Part shown: piece by piece, positions 1 to 5,703 of the stretch
Layout: the number at the start of each line of letters is the position of its first letter
How positions within the stretch are numbered: the first letter of the stretch is position 1
Assembly (NCBI GenBank): GCA_007133745.1
Contig: SLMC01000013.1
Location: 1 to 12,331 of the forward strand
DNA: 12,331 bases
Source of the DNA: Kiritimatiellia bacterium
GTDB taxonomy: Bacteria > Verrucomicrobiota > Kiritimatiellia > UBA8416 > SLMC01
Direction of reading: 5' to 3'
The notes under the pieces: generated by a model
Seen by the model: the letters and a program-made list of their open reading frames with translations, nothing else
Told to the model about the DNA's origin: nothing
Database searches by the model: none
Made by a program: the position numbers and the translations under genes

Positions 1-4
1 AGCC

Positions 5-40
5 CGCGAATCACGCGAATGGACGCGAATAGACGCAAAT
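5..40. repeat. short tandem repeat, about 10-bp period
   Basis: Four copies of the heptamer CGCGAAT (the last is CGCAAAT) begin at 5, 14, 24 and 34, separated by CA, GGA and AGA. The spacing of 9, 10 and 10 bp gives about one copy per helical turn. The array touches the left edge, so it may extend further. No protein reading is supported here. It resembles the degenerate spacer tandems seen elsewhere in this window rather than a defined operator. Confidence 0.7.
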
Positions 41-85
41 ATTTTTATGTGTCTGATAAAGAGGAGCTTGCATGGCGGGCGGTAT

Positions 86-112
86 AAAAACGTGTCAGAA
101 AAACACGGTTTT
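86..112 (-). terminator. candidate Rho-independent terminator of argH
   Basis: On the minus strand, CGTGT (107-103) and ACACG (95-91) form a 5-bp stem with a 7-nt loop. AAAA/TTTT pairs extend it across a single-base bulge, and a run of five T (90-86) follows. It lies about 60 nt past the argH stop codon. The A-run on the other side could make it work in both directions. The stem is short, so the call is moderate. Confidence 0.4.
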
Positions 113-168
113 GAAGGATTGCAGTACGGAGGGGGAAGATGCCTGGATTTCTCTCGGGACTGTAGTCT

Positions 169-1542
169 TCAGGAAGCCAGTTTCGGATACGGCACGCCCA
201 GCAGCTTGGTCAGTGCGGCATGGAAACGGCGCCGTTCGCCGATCACGAACTGGCTGACGGTTCGGGCGCGTTCGCTCATGGCGTCGAAGCCGGGATCGAT
301 CAGGCAAGGCCGGGTCTGCACGCTGGCGGCGGGATCCATCTCGGCGGTGTCGCCGAGGGTTGCCTTGACATGATCGTAGGCGGTTCGGAAAGACTCGCCT
401 TTGCGGACGCGGTCCAGCACGCGGTCGGTGGCGAAGACCTCCGGCGTGAACCCGCGTGCCAGCGCCTCGGGATGCACCTTCAGTTTCGGGGTCGTGAAAG
501 CCAGGATATTCAGACAGGCCCGCGCGGTTTCAAGTCCGTCCATGAAGACCTCCTTGATTTCCTGAAGATCGCGATTGTATCCGCAGGGCAGGCCTTTGAC
601 TATGGCGCTGGCGGCCGTTGCGCAGCCCAGAACGCGACCGGCCTTGGCGCGCACGAGTTCGTAGATGTCGGGATTGTTTTTCTGCGGCATGATGCTGCTG
701 CCGGTCGAGCATGCGCGCGGAAGCGAGAAATAGCCGAATTCGGGCATGGTGAACAGCGTCATGTCTTCCGCCAGCCGCGACAGGCTCAGCATGGCTTGCG
801 CTAGCGCGGACAGGATGGCCGATTCGCATTTGCCGCGGGCGCTGGCGGCGTAGAGCACGTTGCGAATGGGTTCGCGGAAGCCCAGACTGGCGGTCGTGGC
901 GTCGCGGTCGAGCGGCAGCGGCACGCCGTAGCCTGCGGCGGAGCCGAGCGGGTTGCGGTCGTTCACGTCGTAGGCGGCCCGGATCAGGGTCAAGTCGTCG
1001 AGCAGGCTTTCCGCATGCGAGGCGGCCCAGAGCCCCACGGACGAGGGCATGGCGGGTTGCAAGTGCGTTCGGCCCACCATGGGCGTGCGGGCATGCTTGA
1101 CGGCCAGGTCGGTTAGCGCGTCGATCAGGGCCAGCGCTTCGTCCATGATGTCGAACAACCGCATTTTGGCAAACAGCCGCAAATCCGTTGCGACCTGATC
1201 GTTGCGGCTGCGCGCGGTATGGACGCGTTTGCCCAGATCGCCCAGCCGCGCGGTAAGGACGCGCTCCACGGCCAGATGCACGTCCTGATCGGCCTCGCCG
1301 ATGTCGAAAGCGCCTCGGCGGCCGACGCGCATGATGCGAATCAGTTCCGCGACGACCCGGCGGCGTTCGTCCGCCGAAAACAGGCGCGGCCGCAGGGGCA
1401 GCTTCGACAGCATCGTGACATGGGCCGCCGTGCCGAGGCAATCGGCTTCAAGCAGCGCTCGGTCCAGGAACGGATCCCTGCCGACTGTGAAGGACAGGAC
1501 TTCGGGACTGATGGTTCCGACAATGGTTTTTTTCTTGTTCAT
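169..1542 (-). CDS. argH: argininosuccinate lyase
   Basis: Splits argininosuccinate into arginine and fumarate, the last step of arginine synthesis; cytoplasmic, normally a homotetramer. The 457-residue product carries the fumarase/aspartase superfamily signatures: HTARSRNDQ (108-116), GRTHLQ (157-162, catalytic His160), NPLGS (197-201) and the active-site loop GSSIMPQKNNPD (281-292), with Ser282, Lys288, Asn290 and Glu295 all present. The second Lys of the usual QKKNPD is Asn, but that position is variable in the superfamily. The N-terminus reads SFTVGRDPFLDRALLEAD instead of the common WGGRF start. GKCES (237-241) and GYNRDLQEIKE (321-331) also resemble the Bacteroidota-type ArgH branch. 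The start at 1542 is chosen over 1563 because AAGGAG lies 7 nt upstream. It is the second gene of a two-gene unit, 11 nt after its neighbour, with no other arg gene nearby. Length is normal. Confidence 0.93.
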   Translation of the reverse strand: MNKKKTIVGTISPEVLSFTVGRDPFLDRALLEADCLGTAAHVTMLSKLPLRPRLFSADERRRVVAELIRIMRVGRRGAFDIGEADQDVHLAVERVLTARLGDLGKRVHTARSRNDQVATDLRLFAKMRLFDIMDEALALIDALTDLAVKHARTPMVGRTHLQPAMPSSVGLWAASHAESLLDDLTLIRAAYDVNDRNPLGSAAGYGVPLPLDRDATTASLGFREPIRNVLYAASARGKCESAILSALAQAMLSLSRLAEDMTLFTMPEFGYFSLPRACSTGSSIMPQKNNPDIYELVRAKAGRVLGCATAASAIVKGLPCGYNRDLQEIKEVFMDGLETARACLNILAFTTPKLKVHPEALARGFTPEVFATDRVLDRVRKGESFRTAYDHVKATLGDTAEMDPAASVQTRPCLIDPGFDAMSERARTVSQFVIGERRRFHAALTKLLGVPYPKLAS

Positions 1543-1549
1543 ACCCGGG

Positions 1550-1555
1550 CTCCTT
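1550..1555 (-). promoter_or_regulatory. argH: ribosome binding site of argH
   Basis: AAGGAG on the minus strand, 7 nt before the ATG at 1542. It overlaps the TAA stop (1556-1554) of the upstream gene, which implies translational coupling. It rules out the in-frame ATG at 1563, which lies upstream of this site. Confidence 0.8.
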
Positions 1556-2912
1556 ATTCCCATGCGAATCCGAGCCCGTGCCCGGCATCGAACGAGTCGG
1601 CGATTCGCGTTGTTGCGTCCTGTTCCGTTTGCGGCGCGAGCCGAGGACCTTGCGCCTTGCGCGCCATGCGTTGTCTTGAAGTCTGCGCGTTTTCAAGCCG
1701 TTCCCGCAACAGCGGTTCGCGTCGGCCTTTTCGCAACGCATCGAGAAAGCGGACGTAGGCTTCGATGACCGTTTCGTATTCCGTTCCGCGCCCGATGGCC
1801 GTCAGACGCAAGCCGGCGGCCTTGGCGCGGGCGAAGACCGGAATCCAATCTTCCTCGCGCCGGTCGATCAGATCGTCCCATTCGACCTTTTCGTAAAGAC
1901 GACCGGTCATGGGTATGCCATAATCGCCGGGATAAAGCAACAACTCCCATTCGAGCCGCTGCGCATTTTCCGGGGTGGCCACACCCGGCATCCGAATGAC
2001 CCGGCCTTGCGCGAGGATCCATTCGTCCCACATCGCATCCATGGCGCCGGCCGAATCGCAGTCGGGTATCAGCGCGGCCACCTGTTCGGCCGAGACCGTT
2101 TCGCCAGCCGCCAGCCGGTCGAACAGGGCTTCCATCCGCGTGTTCCGGTCCGGTAAAGAGAGCAGCCACATCATAAAGGTTCCGTGCGCGGCCCGGCGTC
2201 GCAACGTATTCCAGCCCCGATCCGGGTCGATGATATCCAGTGACGCATTCGGGTTCAGAATGGCCCCGACCGGAGGCAGTCGGCCCCGGTGCCATTCCCC
2301 GGCGATCAGGCGAACATTGCGCGTTTGCAAGCCGGGCAGCGTATTTTGCGACAGGCCGTCCCAAAGCCACGCGGGCAATCCGCCATCCGCCGGGAAGGCC
2401 CCCTCCGTCGCCGCGCCGCGCTGCCGGGCCAGGGTCAAGACATGGCGTCTCAGCAGAATTTGACACAAAAGGCCCTGAAAGGTCTCGTAATCGGTTTGCG
2501 CCAGGTTCACGGCTGTGAGCCGATGCACGAGCAGGCCGGATTCGATGTATTCCTCGACACCCAGCGCGCTCTCGGCCTCCGGCTCTTCGCGTAGGGCGAT
2601 GCGGATGCCGCGCGGTTCGCGACCCCGCAACTCGATACCGGTTACGGCTTGCAGTTTGCTGTCGATCGTCTCGGCCCAGCTCGATATAGACTGGTTTTCC
2701 CGATGATCGGGGCCGATCACGATGAAACGGCGCGAGGCGCTGAGCAGTACCCCGCCTCGCGCCATGTTACGGGCCGGATCCTCGACCGGGACGTCGCCTC
2801 CGGCCCGGAGCGGCCCCGGGCCCGGCGCGAAGCCGATCGCCAAAGCGCAGAACGCGATCAGTCCAACCGGCCTGGTCCCGGCCGGAAAACGATGTATGGC
2901 AGTCTTCTTCAT
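1554..2912 (-). CDS. exported protein of unknown function, peptidase-MA-like scaffold without zinc motif
   Basis: No confident family assignment. The 452-residue product begins MKKTAIHR and has a hydrophobic stretch at about 15-29. A plausible signal peptidase I site follows PLRA (34-37); the Cys at 22 has no proper lipobox. The segment LLSASRRFIVIGPD (56-69) resembles the opening of large exported proteins common in Verrucomicrobiota-like genomes. LPAWLWDGLSQ (179-189) matches the 'LPxWLxEGL' element that follows HExxH in gluzincin (peptidase-MA-like) enzymes. Where HExxH would be expected the protein reads GLLCQILLRR (147-156), so no zinc site is visible. A helical repeat-like stretch (243-300) and a charged C-terminal half follow. 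It is probably a non-catalytic envelope protein. First gene of the unit with argH. The ATG at 2912 has no clear Shine-Dalgarno; I see no better in-frame start, so the start is moderately sure. Confidence 0.75.
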   Translation of the reverse strand: MKKTAIHRFPAGTRPVGLIAFCALAIGFAPGPGPLRAGGDVPVEDPARNMARGGVLLSASRRFIVIGPDHRENQSISSWAETIDSKLQAVTGIELRGREPRGIRIALREEPEAESALGVEEYIESGLLVHRLTAVNLAQTDYETFQGLLCQILLRRHVLTLARQRGAATEGAFPADGGLPAWLWDGLSQNTLPGLQTRNVRLIAGEWHRGRLPPVGAILNPNASLDIIDPDRGWNTLRRRAAHGTFMMWLLSLPDRNTRMEALFDRLAAGETVSAEQVAALIPDCDSAGAMDAMWDEWILAQGRVIRMPGVATPENAQRLEWELLLYPGDYGIPMTGRLYEKVEWDDLIDRREEDWIPVFARAKAAGLRLTAIGRGTEYETVIEAYVRFLDALRKGRREPLLRERLENAQTSRQRMARKAQGPRLAPQTEQDATTRIADSFDAGHGLGFAWE

Positions 2913-2932
2913 GCGGACATTGTGTTGATCGG

Positions 2933-2989
2933 CCCTTGCCCAATAGCGCGCGCTCGGTCAAGGGTGACCGAGCTTCGCTCGGCGCCCTT
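2933..2989 (-). promoter_or_regulatory. overlapping, mutually exclusive hairpins in a gene leader
   Basis: Hairpin A pairs GCTCGGTCA (2952-2960) with TGACCGAGC (2965-2973): 9 perfect pairs and a 4-nt loop. Hairpin B reuses 2968-2973, pairing CCGAGC with GCTCGG (2977-2982) over a 3-nt loop, extended by AAGGG (2960-2964) with CCCTT (2985-2989). CCCTTG (2933-2938) can also pair with CAAGGG (2959-2964). A and B cannot form together. The block sits 21-77 nt before the minus-strand start at 2912. No U-tract follows, so it is not an intrinsic terminator. It could be a leader switch or a dispersed palindromic repeat. Confidence 0.45.
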
Positions 2990-3070
2990 ACGGCAAAGAA
3001 TATTCTCTTGATCCAGGAAATAGTTTTCGTTTTTTCTGATTTGTTGCTTAACACCCTTTTCAACATTCAG

Positions 3071-3100
3071 GCTATAGGCTCTCTTACGTTAAAGTCGCAA
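3071..3100 (-). promoter_or_regulatory. weak sigma-70-like promoter candidate for the exported-protein/argH unit
   Basis: On the minus strand, TTGCGA (3100-3095) and TATAGC (3076-3071) are separated by 18 nt; each matches 4 of 6 consensus positions. It would give a leader of about 155 nt that includes the hairpin block at 2933-2989. Many such matches arise by chance in an AT-richer spacer. Confidence 0.25.
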
Positions 3101-3232
3101 GCACTCTGATAGCGCCTTTTTCATGAACTAATCAAGTTGAAAGTTCAAGGCAAAGCGAGGCTGAACCCGTAGGTTCCGTGCGATTTGCTCTAAATGGAGT
3201 TTGAATTCCGCATGGCACAAGAAATTGGAGGC

Positions 3233-3344
3233 GTGAGTGTTTGTGAGTGTGTGGGTTTGTGAGTTTGTGAGTGTGTGGGGAAAGCTAGAACTGGACGGAA
3301 GGGTTGATCGTTCTCATCCTCGCATACTCACAAACTCGCACAAA
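3233..3344. repeat. GT-rich tandem repeat with inverted partner
   Basis: Positions 3233-3280 are built from GTGAGTGT and GTGAGTTT words. TTTGTGAGTGTGTGGG occurs at 3240-3255 and again at 3264-3279, 24 bp apart. An inverted copy at 3323-3344 pairs with 3256-3275 over about 20 bp with one 2-nt bulge, leaving a 47-nt loop. The top strand is almost free of C over 48 nt. There is no coding evidence. Confidence 0.65.
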
Positions 3345-3393
3345 GGGCGCGCGGGGAAACTATACGCTTTGAATGGGGTCTAACTAGAGCGTG

Positions 3394-3532
3394 TCCGAAA
3401 AGGGCGCTGTCAGAGCCAATTGTCATCCCGAGCTTGCGAGGGATCTCGGCGGAACGCCGCTAAAAAAGCGTTTTCGCGAAGCGAGATTCCTCGCAAGCTC
3501 GGAATGACAGAATGTGGCAGACCCTTTTCGGA
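3394..3532. repeat. MITE/REP-like long palindromic element
   Basis: Outer arms TCCGAAAAGGG (3394-3404) and CCCTTTTCGGA (3522-3532) are perfect 11-bp inverted repeats. Inner arms at 3421-3448 and 3482-3509 are 28 bp each and pair at 26 of 28 positions; they start with TGTCATCCCGAG and end with CTCGGAATGACA. The centre holds a small hairpin, CGGCG-GAA-CGCCG (3446-3458). The 'TGTCATTCCGAG...GGAATCTCG' core resembles dispersed palindromes known from many bacterial genomes. Short reading frames inside are shadows of the palindrome. Confidence 0.7.
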
Positions 3533-3542
3533 TGCCTTCGAA

Positions 3543-3629
3543 GCGCCATTCCGCCCAAACCCGCATGCCCGCACACTTGCCGGGCGGTCGCAGCCCGTTT
3601 TGCGCAACAGAAACTAATTGGAATGGCGC
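3543..3629. repeat. 10-bp inverted repeat pair
   Basis: GCGCCATTCC (3543-3552) and GGAATGGCGC (3620-3629) are a perfect inverted pair separated by 67 nt, just right of the palindromic element. They could be leftovers of a mobile unit or chance; nothing between them looks coding. Confidence 0.4.
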
Positions 3630-3724
3630 CTTGCGTAGGAATAGAGGTTGCCAAATCGGGGGTGGCTTGCTAAGAGACGGGGTTTAGGAAACGTACTTGT
3701 ATTTAATGCGCGAAATGACGCAAT

Positions 3725-3733
3725 AAGGGAGGA
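3725..3733 (+). promoter_or_regulatory. ribosome binding site of the MoxR gene
   Basis: AAGGGAGGA, with core GGAGG (3728-3732), lies 5 nt before the ATG at 3738. It selects that ATG over an in-frame ATG at 3648 that has no such site, and over the out-of-frame ATG at 3733. Confidence 0.8.
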
Positions 3734-3737
3734 TGGC

Positions 3738-4781
3738 ATGGCGAAAACAGAGGCGAAGAACGCGGCGGAATCGAAGCCGGGCAACGGGCAGGATCGCGAC
3801 ATTGCGGCGGTCGAGCGGCTGCGCGACGCGCACGGCCGTTTGCGCGCGGAGCTGGCCAAGGCGATTGTGGGGCAGGACGAGGTTATCGAGCGATTGCTCA
3901 TTTGCCTGTTCGCGAAAGGGCATGCTCTGCTGATGGGCGTGCCCGGTCTGGCCAAGACGCTGCTGATTCATTCGCTGAGCGAGCTGTTGTCGCTCAAGTT
4001 CAGCCGCATCCAGTTTACGCCGGATCTGATGCCCTCGGACATTACCGGCACCGACATCTTGCAGGAAAGCGCGCAACCGGGCCGCCGCGCTTTCGAATTT
4101 GTCAAAGGCCCCATTTTCGCCAATATCGTCCTGGCGGACGAAATCAACCGCACCCCGCCGAAGACGCAGTCGGCGCTGTTGCAGGCGATGCAGGAGCATT
4201 GCGTGAACGCCGGTTCGCATACGTTTCGGCTGGATCCGCCCTTTTTCGTGCTGGCCACGCAGAATCCGATCGAGCAGGAGGGAACGTATCCGTTGCCGGA
4301 AGCGCAGTTGGACCGTTTCATGTTTTTGATCCACGTGGACTATCCGAACGAGGCGGAAGAGCTGCGCATTGCGCGGGAGACCACGGGAGACACGGCGCCG
4401 ACTCTGAACGCGGTTCTGGGCGGACCTGACATTCTCGAAATGCAGCAGGTGGTGCGTCGCGTTCCGGTGCCGGATCACGTGTACGAATTCGCCGTGCGGC
4501 TGGTGCGTCTGTCGCGGCCGACCGATGCGTCGGCGCCGGACTGGATTCGGGCATGGGTGCAATGGGGCGCCGGTCCGCGCGCGGTACAATACCTGATTTT
4601 AGGCGCCAAAGCCCACGCCGTGTTGCGCGGAAGCTATCTGGTGCAAGACGAGGATGTCGAAGCCGTGGCCGATCCGGCGCTGGCCCATCGCATCCTGATC
4701 AATTTCCACGCCGAATCCGAAGGGGTGACCAGCCGGGACATTATTCGTCGCTTGCTGGACAAGGCCCGGGACAAGAGCTGA
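3738..4781 (+). CDS. MoxR-family AAA+ ATPase
   Basis: Cytoplasmic AAA+ ATPase; MoxR proteins act as chaperone-like remodellers of von Willebrand factor A (vWA) partners encoded next to them. The 347-residue product has the MoxR-type Walker A GVPGLAKT (67-74), Walker B VLADEINR (131-138) followed by TPPKTQSALLQAMQE, sensor 1 ATQNP (173-177), the family stretch YPLPEAQLDRF (184-194) and a sensor-2-like WGAGPRA (276-282) in the C-terminal lid. Length is normal for the family. The N-terminal 30 residues are charged and low in complexity. The start at 3738 is set by its ribosome binding site and by the typical distance to the VGQDEVI element. First gene of a four-gene operon, with the DUF58 gene starting 4 nt after its stop. 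No defect was seen. The client and process cannot be told from sequence. Confidence 0.95.
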   Translation: MAKTEAKNAAESKPGNGQDRDIAAVERLRDAHGRLRAELAKAIVGQDEVIERLLICLFAKGHALLMGVPGLAKTLLIHSLSELLSLKFSRIQFTPDLMPSDITGTDILQESAQPGRRAFEFVKGPIFANIVLADEINRTPPKTQSALLQAMQEHCVNAGSHTFRLDPPFFVLATQNPIEQEGTYPLPEAQLDRFMFLIHVDYPNEAEELRIARETTGDTAPTLNAVLGGPDILEMQQVVRRVPVPDHVYEFAVRLVRLSRPTDASAPDWIRAWVQWGAGPRAVQYLILGAKAHAVLRGSYLVQDEDVEAVADPALAHRILINFHAESEGVTSRDIIRRLLDKARDKS

Positions 4782-4785
4782 AGCC

Positions 4786-5703
4786 ATGGACGATGCCAAG
4801 CGTTTCGATTTGCTCGATCCGGCGGTCCTGTCGCGACTGGGCCGGCTGACGGTTTTCGCGCGCCGACCCATGATGGGGGCGGTGGCCGGCCTGCACCGCA
4901 GCGCCACGCGCGGAGCGAGCGTCGAATTCGCGGAATACCGGAAATACGCGCCGGGCGACGATACCCGCCGCCTGGACTGGCGCGTGTATGCCCGGACCGA
5001 CCGCTTTTACATCAAGGAATTCGATGCCGACACGAACCTGCGCTGCGTTCTGATGCTCGATACGAGCGGGTCCATGGCGTTCGAAGGCGCGCACGGTTCG
5101 AAAATGGCCTTTGCCCGGAAGCTCGCGGCGACGCTGGCCTATCTGATGATTCGACAGGGCGATGCCGTGGGGTTGCGTCTGGCGGATGCCGATGGAGATC
5201 GCGAGATTCCGCCGCGCCGAGCGCCGGTTCATCTGCGCGCGCTGCTGGACGCGCTGGCGGAGGCGCGTCCGCAGGGCGAAACGGACTTGCCGGAGGCGCT
5301 GCATCGCGCGGCGGACCGTATTCGCCGCCGCGCGCTGGTGATCGTAATCTCGGATTTCTTCGCCGATCCCGACGCCTTGCTGCGCGCCTTTCGGCACATG
5401 CGTTTTCAGCGCCACGATCTGGTTCTGTTCCATGTGCTCGACGAACGGGAGACCCGCTTCGAGTTCGATCGGCCGATCCGCTTTTTGGACCTGGAAGACG
5501 GCGCGCCGGTGATCGGCGATCCCGCTTTGATGGCGCGGGAATACCGGAACGAGATGGAGACCTATCTGACCCGCTTGCGGCAGGGCAGTCTTGAGTTCGG
5601 CGCCGATTACCGGCGCGTCGCGATGGCGGACGGCTACGAGAAGGCGTTGGCGTCCTTTATGCTGCAGCGTCAGCGGCGCGGCACGGGGAAAGGCCCGCAA
5701 TGA
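4786..5703 (+). CDS. DUF58 domain protein with vWA fold
   Basis: Soluble partner of MoxR, 305 residues without membrane segments. The DUF58 hallmark is intact: GASVEFAEYRKYAPGDD (43-59), then RRLDWRVYARTDRFYIKEF (61-79). A vWA domain follows, with a complete metal site: DTSGS (92-96), Thr166 in GETDLPEAL, and Asp190 in VISDFF. By family knowledge this metal site binds the target or the MoxR ATPase. This is the short DUF58 form; longer family members often carry N-terminal membrane helices that are lacking here. The ATG at 4786 follows the MoxR stop by 4 nt with only a weak purine stretch, so translation is probably coupled. Its TGA overlaps the next start (ATGA at 5700-5703). Cytoplasmic location is inferred from the lack of a signal or membrane segment. 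Confidence 0.94.
   Translation: MDDAKRFDLLDPAVLSRLGRLTVFARRPMMGAVAGLHRSATRGASVEFAEYRKYAPGDDTRRLDWRVYARTDRFYIKEFDADTNLRCVLMLDTSGSMAFEGAHGSKMAFARKLAATLAYLMIRQGDAVGLRLADADGDREIPPRRAPVHLRALLDALAEARPQGETDLPEALHRAADRIRRRALVIVISDFFADPDALLRAFRHMRFQRHDLVLFHVLDERETRFEFDRPIRFLDLEDGAPVIGDPALMAREYRNEMETYLTRLRQGSLEFGADYRRVAMADGYEKALASFMLQRQRRGTGKGPQ

Larger units (their letters stand above)
2913..3737. other. 825-bp divergent intergenic region
   Basis: The spacer between the minus-strand unit and the plus-strand MoxR operon. It holds the leader hairpins (2933-2989), a weak minus-strand promoter candidate (3071-3100), small perfect hairpins (TTGAA/TTCAA at 3137-3148, GAACC/GGTTC at 3163-3176), a GT-rich tandem with inverted copy (3233-3344), a palindromic element (3394-3532) and a 10-bp inverted repeat (3543-3629). 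Short reading frames cross it, but none has a ribosome binding site or recognisable motifs. No clear sigma-70 promoter was found for the MoxR operon; TATTTAAT near 3700 is only suggestive. Confidence 0.7.

Noticed and set aside
847..882. Possible loss of an active-site residue in ArgH from the changed QKKNPD motif
   Set aside because: The altered residue (Asn289) is the variable position of the superfamily signature; Ser282, Lys288, Asn290, Glu295 and His160 are all kept.
2952..2973. Intrinsic terminator from the 9-bp GC-rich stem
   Set aside because: No T-run follows on either strand.
3233..3344. CRISPR-like array from the repeated GTGAGT words
   Set aside because: Units are short and degenerate, there are no regular spacers and no cas gene is present.
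3410..3654. Short open frames on both strands across the palindromic element
   Set aside because: They translate the inverted repeat itself and have no start signals or recognisable protein motifs.
3648..3737. Longer N-terminus for the MoxR protein from the ATG at 3648
   Set aside because: The added 30 residues have no family similarity, and the strong ribosome binding site at 3725-3733 points to the ATG at 3738.
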